DNA of 64,000 bases from Pimelobacter simplex. Lineage in GTDB: Bacteria; Actinomycetota; Actinomycetes; Propionibacteriales; Nocardioidaceae. Location of the stretch: the NCBI RefSeq assembly GCF_024662235.1, contig NZ_CP096276.1, positions 186,001-250,000 on the forward strand. The letters are read 5' to 3'. This document shows, piece after piece, positions 35,334 through 43,282 of this stretch (position 1 is the stretch's first letter; each line of letters begins with the position of its first letter). The position numbers were made by a program, and so were the translations under genes. The notes under the pieces were generated by a model. That model worked only from the letters and a program-made list of their open reading frames with translations. It was not told the DNA's origin and did no database searches.

Positions 35334-35636
35334 TCACAGCCAAGCATCGTCGAACGGCGATCCGGCTGGATCCTGTTCCAACTCGACGACGATCCAGCAG
35401 TCGTCGCGGTTGCGTGCGAAGTGAGACCAACGCGCGTAGGAGTCGAGTTCCTCGCCGGTGGTCGCGTCGCGCGCGACCCAACGTGACGCTCGCTCGCCCT
35501 GAATCCCGATGTGGTGCTCCAGCAAGACAGGCACCAGTCCAGCCTCGGTGAGAGTCCGGATTGCCCTGTCGTAGATTTCCTCGGCCAGAATCAACGGCTC
35601 GTCGAGGGTCTGAAAGAAGTCGCCGGGCGACTGCAT
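35334..35636 (-). CDS. Hypothetical protein
   Basis: 100 residues, not recognised. It is acidic, with no membrane segment; the predicted order is helix (AEEIYDRAIRTLTEAGLVPV) then strands (LLEHHIGIQGERASRWVARD, DCWIVVELEQDP). The ATG at 35636 has CTAGGAGATC upstream. It is in an operon with the following HTH gene (31-base gap) and may be a partner of it. Confidence 0.45.
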   Translation of the reverse strand: MQSPGDFFQTLDEPLILAEEIYDRAIRTLTEAGLVPVLLEHHIGIQGERASRWVARDATTGEELDSYARWSHFARNRDDCWIVVELEQDPAGSPFDDAWL

Positions 35637-35741
35637 GGATGATCTCCTAGCTCTCGGTGTCGATGGTTAGGAGACGGCGTCCTGGACTTGTGCACGCAGT
35701 GGCAGTCGTCGTCGACGCGCCAGACTCGACCATGCCGCCAG

Positions 35742-37147
35742 GACAGAGCCCCGCGGGGTGGTGGGCTTTGAGGTGACCCTCGGTGCCTACGCGTCGCCGT
35801 TGTCGATGGCGGCGACGGGGTGAGTATTGCTGGTCTCGTAGAGCTTGGCCATGGAGCCTTCTGAGAGGTAGCGGCGCTCGCCGGCGATCCATTCGTCGTG
35901 CATGTCGATCAGCACGGCTCCGACGAGTCGGATGACGGCGGCGGCGTTGGGGAAGATGCCTACGACCCGGGCCCGGCGCTTGATTTCCTTATTCACGCGC
36001 TCCAACGGGTTGGTCGACCAGACCTTGCGCCAGTGCTCGCGCGGGAACGCGGTGAAGGCCAGGACCTCGGCCTTGGCGGCGTCCATCAACGGACCGAGCT
36101 TGGGGAACCGGGCGGCGAGCTCCTCGCGGGTCTTGTCCCACGCCGCGTGGACGTCCTCGGGCGTGGGCTGGGCGAAGATCATCCGGAACGCGGTCGCCAC
36201 GAGCTCGGCCTGCCCCTTGGGCACGTGAGCGAGCAGGTTGCGCGCGAAGTGGACCCGGCACCGCTGGTGCGCGACACCCTGGAACGCCCGGCCCAGCGCC
36301 TTGACCAGTCCGGAGTGCTGGTCTGAGATGACCAGCTGCACGCCGGCCAGGCCGCGCTGCTTGAGGCTGAGCAAGAAGGCGCGCCAGAAGACCTCGTCCT
36401 CGCTGTCGCCGACATCTAGGCCGAGGATCTCCCGCTCCCCGGTCGCGCTCACGCCGGTCGCGACGACCACCGCCATCGACACCACCTGACCGCCCTTGCC
36501 CGGGGCGTTACGGACGTGGAGGTAGGTCGCGTCGAGGTAGATGTAGGGGAACTCGACATGATCCAGACTGCGGGTGCGGAACGCGCCGACCTGCTCATCG
36601 AGGTTGGCGCAGATCCGGGAGACCTCGGACTTGGAGACACCGCTGCCGCCCATCGCCTCGACCAGGTCGTCGACCGAGCGGGTGGAGATGCCGTGGACGT
36701 AGGCTTCCATGACTACCGCGTACAGCGCCTGGTCGATACGGCGCCGCGGCTCGAGGATGATCGGGAAGAACGAGCCCTTGCGCAGCTTGGGGATGCGCAA
36801 CTCGACATCGCCGGCCTTGGTGGTCAGCATCCGCGGACGGTGGCCGTTCCGCTCGGCTGTGCGGTCCTCGGTGCGCTCATAGGGCGCCGCGCCGATCTGC
36901 TGGGTGGCTTCGAGCTCGATCAGCTCTTGGAGCGCGAGCCGGACCGAATCACGGATGAGATCGACGCCATCACCGGCACGGAACGCCTCGAGGATCTCGG
37001 ACAGGGCAGACTGGGGCAAGGCCATCGGTGGACCTCTTTCTTCAGTGGGTGCTTGGCCGTACACACCGAAGATCCCGCCGATGGCCGTCTACGTGCTGAC
37101 GCCCCGCCGCTGCTCCCTCAAACCCCACCACTCCCGGGGACTCTTAC
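35742..37147 (-). mobile_element. IS256-family element, relative of the one in vsr
   Basis: About 1406 bp. Inverted ends match those of the element at 15042-16445 (left AGAGCCCCGCGGGG from 35745, right ending ACTCTTAC at 37147). Flanked by a 9-bp duplication TGCCGCCAG (35733-35741 and 37148-37156). Joining the flanks creates a 47-codon minus-strand ORF (MHRSRAYLADSG to TIDTES) of unknown value. Confidence 0.85.
35787..37025 (-). CDS. IS256-family transposase
   Basis: 412 residues from the ATG at 37025 (GAGG about 10 bases upstream). Same layout as the transposase in vsr: Asp in YLDATYLHVR, Asp in LVISDQHSGL, AHQRCRVHFARNLL, Glu in STNPLERVNKEIKRR. The two proteins are very similar but clearly not identical, so they arrived as separate, diverged copies. 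It appears intact. Confidence 0.93.
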   Translation of the reverse strand: MALPQSALSEILEAFRAGDGVDLIRDSVRLALQELIELEATQQIGAAPYERTEDRTAERNGHRPRMLTTKAGDVELRIPKLRKGSFFPIILEPRRRIDQALYAVVMEAYVHGISTRSVDDLVEAMGGSGVSKSEVSRICANLDEQVGAFRTRSLDHVEFPYIYLDATYLHVRNAPGKGGQVVSMAVVVATGVSATGEREILGLDVGDSEDEVFWRAFLLSLKQRGLAGVQLVISDQHSGLVKALGRAFQGVAHQRCRVHFARNLLAHVPKGQAELVATAFRMIFAQPTPEDVHAAWDKTREELAARFPKLGPLMDAAKAEVLAFTAFPREHWRKVWSTNPLERVNKEIKRRARVVGIFPNAAAVIRLVGAVLIDMHDEWIAGERRYLSEGSMAKLYETSNTHPVAAIDNGDA

Positions 37148-37302
37148 TGCCGCCAGCAAGCCGAGCCGGGCCGCTATCCGCCAGGTACGCGCGTGAGCGG
37201 TGCATGGGTCGCCTATCTGTCGTCTCTTCGGCGATTTATGCGGGCCTCGGAGCTCTAACTCCGGGGCCCATCGCCATCTCGCACGACCCGAGAAAACGAC
37301 AA

Positions 37303-37338
37303 GAGGCCCTGCCTCCCCAAGTGGGGTAGCAGGGCCTC
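37303..37338 (-). terminator. Terminator of the integrase gene
   Basis: A 10-bp perfect stem (37303-37312 with 37329-37338) encloses an inner CCCC/GGGG pair. It lies 83 bases past the integrase stop in the minus direction and is followed on that strand by TTGTCGTTTTC. Otherwise 37157-37420 holds nothing I can support. Confidence 0.65.
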
Positions 37339-37420
37339 CAAGAGCCTCAAGTCGTGCTGATCCCGAGGCTACCGGGGGACTGCCAGAAAAGCACGCAGCA
37401 TCTCCCACAGCGCAGGCAAG

Positions 37421-37999
37421 CTATCGAGCTCGTCCGATGGGAGTGACGTTCGCGTCTGGTTTGGCAAGAAGAGAGCGGCCCCGCAGGTAGGCATTCCTTT
37501 TCTCACGATCCTTGTCGATGCCCAGGTAGAGCTCCGTTGTCGCTACGTTCTTGTGTCCGAGCAGGGAGGCCGTCAGCCTGAGGGCGTTGTCCTGGCCGTC
37601 TTCGGCAAGATTGTCGAACAGAACGCGACCGACCGAGCGTCTGATGGTGTGAAAGCCTTGGTAGGTGCTGTCCTCGATCCCGATACGACGCAGGGCGCGG
37701 TGTACGACGCGGGCAGGATGAGTTTGCCGCCTGTCGGGCTGCGGGTCGCCGTACTGCAGGGGGCTGCCATCGCCGTCCCTGACGCTGTTGCAGGGACCGA
37801 GCGCCGGGAAAAGGTACGACTGAGGTGCCAGCGCGGTCCCTCGCCGCGCCAACCGACCGGCGTACCAGACCAGGTAGTGCCGCAGCTCTACTTCAAGGTC
37901 ATTGGTGATTGGCAGGTGATCAAGCCGGCCGGTCTTCTGAATCTGCACCGCCAGGTGTCCCTGATCCAGGTCGACGTGCCGCAACTGAAGGGCTGACAG
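37421..37999 (-). pseudogene. Tyrosine recombinase, 3' part (split by IS256-type copy C)
   Basis: The C-terminal catalytic part of a phage-type integrase. It includes the H-x-x-R box in FHTIRRSVGRVLFDNLAED, then SLLGHKNVATTELYLGI with the second His and the nucleophilic Tyr, and a basic tail. The frame enters from the IS at 38000. Joining to the 5' part at the 9-bp duplication GGCTGACAG gives 340 codons including the stop without a break. Confidence 0.88.
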
Positions 38000-39420
38000 G
38001 TCAAGTCCGCTGGGGTGGTGTACGAGGTTGATCCCTCGGTTGGGCGTGTCGGTCAGGCTGTGAGGGCCTGGAGTTCGGGTTCGGTCACCTCCTCGACGAC
38101 GCAGGTGTCGACGGCCTGGGCGCGGGCGAGGACGTCGAGTCCGAGGTAGCGGCGGCCTTCGGCCCACTCGTCGTGCTGCTCGGCCAGGACGGCGCCGACG
38201 AGCCGGATGATGCTGGCCCGGTCGGGAAAGATCCCGACCACGTCGGTTCGCCTGCGGATCTCGCGGTTGAGGCGCTCGTTGGGGTTGTTGGACCAGATCT
38301 GGCGCCAGATCTCCTTCGGGAACGCGGTGAAGGCGAGGATGTCGGCACGAGCGTCCTCCAGATGCTCGGCCACCTTGGGGAGCTTCTCGGCCAGGGCGTC
38401 GACGACCCGGTCGAACTGGGCGTGGACAGCGTCGGCGTCGGGCTGGTCGTAGATCGAGTGCAGCAGCGCCTTGACCCAGCCCCACGAGGACTTCGGCGTC
38501 GCCGACATCAGGTTCGCCGCGTAGTGGGTTCGGCAGCGCTGCCACGAGGCGCCGGGCAACGTGGCGCCGATCGCGGCCACCAGCCCGGCGTGGGCGTCGC
38601 TGGTGACGAGCTTGACCCCGGCCAGGCCGCGGGCGGTCAGATCCCTCCAGAAGGCCAGCCACCCGGCGCCGTCCTCGCTGCTGGTGACCTGCACGCCGAG
38701 GATCTCGCGGTGCCCGTCGGCGTTGACGCCGGTGGCGACCAGCACGTGGACCGGCACCACCCGGCCACCTTCGCGGACCTTGAGCACCAACGCGTCGGCG
38801 GCCACGAAGGTGAACGGCCCGGCCTCCTCCAGCCGTCGGGTGCGGAACTGCTCGACGTGCTCGTCGAGTTCCTTGGCCATCACCGAGACCTGGCTCTTGG
38901 ACAGGCCGGTGATGCCGAGGGTCTGCACCAGCTTGTCCATCCGCCGCGTCGAGACGCCGAGCAGGTAACAGGTCGCGACCACACTGGTCAGTGCCCGCTC
39001 TGCTCGCTTGCGGCGCTCCAGCAGCCACTCGGGGTACAGCGAACCGGTGCGCAGCTTGGGAACCGCGACGTCCAGAGTGCCGACGCGGGTGTCGAGGTCG
39101 CGGTGCCGGTAGCCGTTGCGGGAGTTGACGCGCTCCATGCTGCGTTCGCCGTAGCCGGCGCCGCACACCGCGTCGGCCTGCGCCGAGAGCAGCGCATTGA
39201 CGAACGTGGTGAGCAGGTCCCGCATCAGATCAGGACTGGCCTGGGACAGCTGCTCGTTCAGGAACTGTGCAGGGTCGATACTGGGTCCAGCGGTCATCGT
39301 CGTGGTCCTTCTTCGAGTCGGTTTTCGCAGATCACTCGAAGGATCCACCCGGTGGCCGCGCCTACGTTGGAGGCACGCGCTCACTCAGGTCCGTCGTACA
39401 CCACTCTGCTGGACTCCACT
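38000..39420 (-). mobile_element. IS256-family element, copy C, inside the integrase gene
   Basis: 1421 bp, flanked by the 9-bp duplication GGCTGACAG (37991-37999 and 39421-39429). Same orientation as copy A and the same encoded protein. It separates the first catalytic Arg of the recombinase from the rest of the active site. Confidence 0.92.
38053..39297 (-). CDS. IS256-family transposase, copy C
   Basis: 414 residues, identical to the proteins of copies A and B, with ATG at 39297 and the same DDE context (FTFVAADALVLKVR, LVTSDAHAGLVAA, NNPNERLNREIRRR). It reads in the same direction as the integrase it interrupts. Confidence 0.93.
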   Translation of the reverse strand: MTAGPSIDPAQFLNEQLSQASPDLMRDLLTTFVNALLSAQADAVCGAGYGERSMERVNSRNGYRHRDLDTRVGTLDVAVPKLRTGSLYPEWLLERRKRAERALTSVVATCYLLGVSTRRMDKLVQTLGITGLSKSQVSVMAKELDEHVEQFRTRRLEEAGPFTFVAADALVLKVREGGRVVPVHVLVATGVNADGHREILGVQVTSSEDGAGWLAFWRDLTARGLAGVKLVTSDAHAGLVAAIGATLPGASWQRCRTHYAANLMSATPKSSWGWVKALLHSIYDQPDADAVHAQFDRVVDALAEKLPKVAEHLEDARADILAFTAFPKEIWRQIWSNNPNERLNREIRRRTDVVGIFPDRASIIRLVGAVLAEQHDEWAEGRRYLGLDVLARAQAVDTCVVEEVTEPELQALTA

Positions 39421-39870
39421 GGCTGACAGATCACTAGCGCGAAGGCCTGTGTTGCAGGCGGTCGCCAGCATTGCCCGATCCCGGGGGTTCTCTGTCAACT
39501 CGATCAGTTGCACCATCTGTGGTGCCGTCAGCCGCAGCCTGTCTTCCTCGTGCACCGTTCGTCTGCCCACCTGTGACGTCGGGTCGCAGTCGATCCACTT
39601 CCTGTCCATGCAGAATCGCATGAACCCCTGCACGCGCTCTCGGACCTTGTTGTAACTGCTCGCCTTCTGAGCGCGCGCGACGCCGGCGAACCATACTTCG
39701 ACGTCCTGTGCGCGGAGCACGTGAACACGCGTCTCGGCGCCGAGCTCCCGTACGAACTTCCTCAGCAAGGCCCGGTCGTTCGTGATGGTGCTCTTCGCGC
39801 GATTGATGCTTCGAATAAGCAGATACTCGTCGAGTGCTTCGCTGATCGTGGGCGTGGACTTTCGTGGCAT
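39421..39870 (-). pseudogene. Tyrosine recombinase, 5' part
   Basis: It starts at the ATG at 39870 with GGAGG about 9 bases upstream. It encodes the SAM-like core-binding domain (ISEALDEYLLIRSINRAKST, KVRERVQGFMRFCMDRKWID) and the beginning of the catalytic domain up to ACNTGLRASDLSA, which contains the first catalytic Arg. This is the island's integrase, placed about 100 bases from attR, reading away from it. With the gene split, the island can no longer excise by its own enzyme unless the IS leaves precisely. Confidence 0.88.
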
Positions 39871-39970
39871 TCTTCGGGCCTCCTGGAGCCTCTATACAGC
39901 CACGTTTGCGCCGGTCCAAGAGCTGGTGAATTGTCCTACCCGAGATGGTCCATATGTACTAGCGATCTCT

Positions 39971-39984
39971 TCGAGTGGGAGTGA
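39971..39984 (+). other. attR: right attachment core of the island
   Basis: TCGAGTGGGAGTGA, identical to the end of guaA at 7186-7199, and followed at once by a hairpin suited to terminate guaA. The 100 bases between the integrase start and this core would contain the integrase arm-binding sites; none are obvious by eye. Confidence 0.75.
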
Positions 39985-39985
39985 T

Positions 39986-40008
39986 CCCGGGGGCCTAGCG
40001 CCTCCGGG
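39986..40008. terminator. Original guaA terminator, displaced by the island
   Basis: A 9-bp stem (39986-39994 with 40000-40008, one G-T pair) and 5-base loop begins 2 bases after attR and ends next to the stop of the convergent TPR gene. In the uninterrupted chromosome it would stand 2 bases after the guaA stop and serve both genes. Confidence 0.65.
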
Positions 40009-40551
40009 TCAGTCGTAGGTCGGCGCCTCGGCGCCGGCCATCGCCGGGTCCAGCCGTACGCCGGCCGCGAGGTGCTCCTCGGCCTCGGCGCGCTCGCCGA
40101 GGTGGAGCAGCGCGAAGCCGAGGCGCATGTGCGCGGCGGCCAGGTCGGGTCCGCGGCGGTAGAGCCGGACGGCCTGGTCGAGGTCGTCGGGCTCGTGGAG
40201 CACGCCGCGGTTGAACAGGGCGGTCGCGAAGGCCGGGTCGGTCGCGAGCGCGTTGTCGTACTCGGTGGCCGCGGTCGCGGTGTCGCCCGCGGCCTCGGCG
40301 ATGACGCCGAGGTTGTAGTGCGCGTAGACATCGCCCGCGTCCTGGTCCAGCACCGTGCGGAACGTCGCGCCGGCCTGCTCGGCGTCGCCGGCGCCGAGCT
40401 GGGTGAGACCGGTCTGGACGAGGCTCTCGACGGAGGCCGCCGACGCTGTCGATGCTGACGAAGCGGCGCTCGGCGGCGACGGGTCGCCGGAGCAGGCGCT
40501 GGTGGCGAGCGCTCCGGCGAGGATGAGTGCGGCGACGGTCGTGCGGAGCAT
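40009..40551 (-). CDS. TPR-repeat lipoprotein
   Basis: 180 residues from the ATG at 40551. A signal peptide ends in a lipobox (LATSAC, Cys at about 20), predicting an extracytoplasmic lipoprotein. After a Ser/Ala-rich linker there are about three tetratricopeptide repeats (GAGDAEQAGATFRTVLDQDA, AHYNLGVIAEAAGDTATAAT, HMRLGFALLHLGERAEAEEH). TPR domains mediate protein contacts; the partner is unknown. It was the gene convergent with guaA before the island arrived. Confidence 0.75.
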   Translation of the reverse strand: MLRTTVAALILAGALATSACSGDPSPPSAASSASTASAASVESLVQTGLTQLGAGDAEQAGATFRTVLDQDAGDVYAHYNLGVIAEAAGDTATAATEYDNALATDPAFATALFNRGVLHEPDDLDQAVRLYRRGPDLAAAHMRLGFALLHLGERAEAEEHLAAGVRLDPAMAGAEAPTYD

Positions 40552-40559
40552 CCGGGGGA

Positions 40560-41167
40560 TCAGACCTCGTCCAGCTGGGCGCCGCTGACGTAGCGCGGCC
40601 GGAAGACCTCGCTGCTGTCGGTCACGATGGCCACGAAGGTGACCGATCCGGTCACGGCGGCCGACGGGCTGGTCGCGGCGGGCAGGGAGAGCTGGCTTCC
40701 GGCGTGCGGGGTGTCGTCGGAGGCCGTGTCGACCCACCAGATCGCGGCGTTCGTCGACTCGCTGCGCACCGACAGGGTGACCAGGTAGATGCCGGCCGTC
40801 ACCTCGACGGCGTTTCCGCTGACGGTGAGACCGCCGCCGGTGGCGGTTCGGCCGAAGATGACCGTGTTGGTGCCGCCGGGGTTGAGGTTGGTCCCGTTCT
40901 GGCTGTGGCCGTAGGCGTACCGCGCGGGCCGCCGCGCAGGTCCTTGCCGCCGCGCTTCCAGCGGATGTGGCTCTCGGCGGGCCGACAGTCCTTGACGCTC
41001 GGGACCACCCGGATCTTGCCGGTCGTGACGTTGAAGCAGGCGCTGATCACCCGGACGCCCTTGCCCTGCGGGGCGGCCTCGACCGCGCCGGCGGTTCCGG
41101 CGAGCGTGGCCAGGGTCAGGGCGACGACGGACAGGTACGCCAGGAGGCGCCGGGGGGAGGCCAGCAC
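40560..41167 (-). pseudogene. Secreted hypothetical protein with apparent frameshift
   Basis: From a GTG at 41167 one frame gives a signal peptide (LLAYLSVVALTLATLAGTAG) and a short domain ISACFNVTTGKIRVVPSVKD, CRPAESHIRWKRGG, a form common at the start of actinobacterial surface proteins. The rest, YAYGHSQNGTNLNPGGTNTV to FRPRYVSGAQLDEV, lies in a different frame. The shift is in a GC-rich stretch near 40915-40940, so either the gene is broken or the assembly has an indel. The C-terminal part is a beta-rich domain of unknown role. Next to the TPR lipoprotein gene, 8 bases away. Confidence 0.6.
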
Positions 41168-41277
41168 GACCGAGGTCGTAGGGACGCCGACGTGCCGGGG
41201 TGGATGCTTCGGGCGACGTCGGGACGATGGCCCGCAAGGTCGGGACCAGGGGGGACGGTTGCGCCGCGATCCGTACC

Positions 41278-41294
41278 TGGATAGTCTGTGTCCA
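41278..41294. promoter_or_regulatory. Putative Rrf2 operator at its own promoter
   Basis: TGGATAGTCTGTGTCCA, an imperfect palindrome whose arms match the perfect site at 41851-41867, lies 14 bases before the Rrf2 gene start. It suggests autoregulation. Confidence 0.5.
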
Positions 41295-41308
41295 GTTAAG
41301 AGAGAGGT

Positions 41309-41806
41309 GTGGCCGTGCGGATGAACGAGGGCGTCGAGTGGGCCGCCCATGTCTGCGTGCTGCTGCACTGGCTCCACGAGGACGACGGCGACGCCGCGCC
41401 CGCTCCGGTGGCCGTGGCGCGGTTGGCGGAGGCCTACGAGCTGCCCGCGGCGTACCTCGTCAAGCAGGTCCAGGCGCTCACCCGCGCGGGCATCACCGAG
41501 TCCGTCCCCGGCAAGTACGGCGGCGTGCGCCTCGCGCGCCCCGCCGGCCGGATCACGCTGATGGACGTCGTCGCGGCGATCGAGGGTCCCGACGACGCCT
41601 TCGCCTGCACCGAGATCCGGCGGCGGGGGATGAACGAGGACCGGTCCGAGCGCGACTTCGCCAAGCCCTGCGGCATCGCGCACGCGATGCGCGGTGCCGA
41701 GCTCGCCTGGCGCCGTGAGCTGGCGGCGACCTCGATCCTCGACCTCGCGGCCGGTACGCCCCGCCGGGTCGCGGCCGACGCGCGGCGGCACTTCGCGCGC
41801 ACCTGA
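41309..41806 (+). CDS. Rrf2-family transcriptional regulator
   Basis: 165 residues from the GTG at 41309 (AGAGAGAG upstream); the ATG at 41321 is an alternative. The winged-helix region has VAVARLAEAYELPAAYLVKQ, then VQALTRAGITESVPGKYGGV and RLARPAGRITLMDVVAAIEG, typical for Rrf2. Cys residues at about 102 (FACTE) and 118 (KPCGI) stand where Fe-S or redox-sensing Rrf2 proteins bind their cofactor, but only two rather than three are present. It probably controls the AhpD-like gene just downstream, since both promoters carry the same palindrome. Confidence 0.8.
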   Translation: MAVRMNEGVEWAAHVCVLLHWLHEDDGDAAPAPVAVARLAEAYELPAAYLVKQVQALTRAGITESVPGKYGGVRLARPAGRITLMDVVAAIEGPDDAFACTEIRRRGMNEDRSERDFAKPCGIAHAMRGAELAWRRELAATSILDLAAGTPRRVAADARRHFART

Positions 41807-41850
41807 TCCCGGGCGGCTCGGCCCGATGCCGAGGCCGCTCGCCCCAAAAC

Positions 41851-41867
41851 TGGACATCAAATGTCCA
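41851..41867. promoter_or_regulatory. Putative Rrf2 operator before the AhpD-like gene
   Basis: TGGACAT-CAA-ATGTCCA, a perfect 7-bp inverted repeat with a 3-base centre, 20 bases before the start of the AhpD-like gene. Its arms match the site before the Rrf2 gene. Confidence 0.6.
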
Positions 41868-41887
41868 TTTATCGAAGGAGAAGAGCC

Positions 41888-42334
41888 ATGACCCGCACCC
41901 CGATCCGTGACGCCTCGCCCGAGACCTACCAGGCCCTCCTGGTGCTCGACGGGCGGCTGAAGAAGTCGCTGGGCCCGGTCCTCTACGACCTGGTCAAGCT
42001 GCGCGCCTCGCAGCTCAACGGCTGCGCCTACTGCGTCGACATGCACGCCACCGACCTCGAGCGTCGCCGGGTGCCGACCCGGAAGATCCACGGTGTCGGT
42101 GCGTGGCAGGAGAGCCCGTTCTTCGAGCCGGAGGAGCGGGTCGCGCTCGCGTTCGCCGAGACGCTGACCGGCGGCATCGGTGCCGTGGACGACGAGCTGT
42201 GGGCCGAGGCCGGCCGGCTGTTGGGGGAGGAGCGCCGCGCCGACCTGATCGTCGCGGTGGGCGCCATCAACACCTGGAACATGGCCGGCGTGACCACCCA
42301 CCTGCAGCCGGAGGGTGCGCTCGTGGAGGCCTGA
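41888..42334 (+). CDS. Carboxymuconolactone decarboxylase / AhpD-like peroxidase
   Basis: 148 residues from the ATG at 41888 (GAAGGAGAA upstream). The CMD domain has the reactive CAYC pair followed by HATDLERRRV (about 47-60), as in AhpD-type alkylhydroperoxidases that reduce peroxides through a dithiol. It lies directly after the Rrf2 regulator with the shared operator between them, so induction by peroxide or redox stress is likely (inference). Confidence 0.82.
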   Translation: MTRTPIRDASPETYQALLVLDGRLKKSLGPVLYDLVKLRASQLNGCAYCVDMHATDLERRRVPTRKIHGVGAWQESPFFEPEERVALAFAETLTGGIGAVDDELWAEAGRLLGEERRADLIVAVGAINTWNMAGVTTHLQPEGALVEA

Positions 42335-42367
42335 GCGGCGCCCGGGGAACGCGAGTCCCTGCCAAAC

Positions 42368-42381
42368 TAGAACACGTTCCA
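42368..42381. promoter_or_regulatory. KstR-type operator
   Basis: TAGAACACGTTCCA fits the KstR consensus TNNAACNNGTTNNA, 13 bases before the DUF1295 gene start. KstR is the TetR-type repressor of sterol catabolism in mycolic-acid actinomycetes and relatives. Confidence 0.55.
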
Positions 42382-42394
42382 CTATGGTCGTGGG

Positions 42395-43282
42395 GTGAGC
42401 AAGACAGCCTCGCTGACCAGGGTCGCGATCGCGTACGTCCTCGCGTTCGGCGCCGCGAGCGCGTGGCTGGCGTGGGGGCCCGACACGCGCTGGCTGTGGC
42501 TGGACGGGCTGCTGGCCGACCTCGTCGCCACCCTCGTGGTGTTCGCGGCGAGCCGGGTGCACCGCAACTCGAGCTTCTACGACGCCTACTGGAGCGTGCT
42601 CCCGCCGTACCTCGCGCTCTACTGGTGGCTGGCCGCCGACGTCGCCCGCGAGGACGCGCGTGCCTGGCTGGTGCTCGGTGTGATCGTGCTGTGGGCGGTG
42701 CGGCTGACCGGCAACTGGATCCTCACCTTCCCTGGGCTCCACCACGAGGACTGGCGCTACCCGCTGGTCCGGTCCCGGGCCGGCCGGCTGGAGGTGCTGG
42801 CCGACCTGGTCGGGATCCACCTCGTCCCGACCTTCCAGGTCTTCCTCGGCATGGTCCCCGTGTACGTCGTCCTGACCCGCCCCGGTCCCGCCCTGCGCTG
42901 GCTCGACGGGGTCGCCCTCGTCGTGGGCGTCGGCGCGGTCGTCCTGGCGTTCGTGGCGGACCGGCAGATGCAGCGGTTCGCGCGCGAGCGCGCGCCGGGC
43001 CAGGTGATGGACCGCGGCCTGTGGGCCTGGTCGCGGCACCCCAACTACTTCGGCGAGATCGCCTTCTGGTGGAGCCTGGCCCTCTTCGGCATCGCGGCCG
43101 CGCCGGGCGACTGGTGGTGGCTGCCGGTCGGGGCGGTGGCGATGGTCGCGATGTTCCTGGGCGCGAGCATCCCGATGATGGAGCAGCGCAGCCTGGAACG
43201 ACGGCCGGCCTATCGCGAGGTCGTCGCCCGGGTGCCGGTGCTGGTGCCCCGGCCGCCGCGGCGGGTCCGGTCGACCTCGTGA
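42395..43282 (+). CDS. DUF1295 membrane protein (steroid 5-alpha-reductase-like fold)
   Basis: 295 residues from the GTG at 42395. There are about six to seven transmembrane segments. The signature region near the C-terminus, DRGLWAWSRHPNYFGEIAFW, followed by a last hydrophobic helix and IPMMEQRSLERRPAYREV, matches DUF1295, related to steroid 5-alpha reductases and isoprenylcysteine methyltransferases. A KstR-type site just upstream suggests a role in sterol or lipid metabolism. The stop overlaps the next gene's start (GTGA). Confidence 0.82.
   Translation: MSKTASLTRVAIAYVLAFGAASAWLAWGPDTRWLWLDGLLADLVATLVVFAASRVHRNSSFYDAYWSVLPPYLALYWWLAADVAREDARAWLVLGVIVLWAVRLTGNWILTFPGLHHEDWRYPLVRSRAGRLEVLADLVGIHLVPTFQVFLGMVPVYVVLTRPGPALRWLDGVALVVGVGAVVLAFVADRQMQRFARERAPGQVMDRGLWAWSRHPNYFGEIAFWWSLALFGIAAAPGDWWWLPVGAVAMVAMFLGASIPMMEQRSLERRPAYREVVARVPVLVPRPPRRVRSTS

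Noticed and set aside
31953..39420. Copies A/B and C as ends of a composite transposon
   Set aside because: Copies A and C each have their own matched 9-bp target duplications, so they arose from independent insertions.
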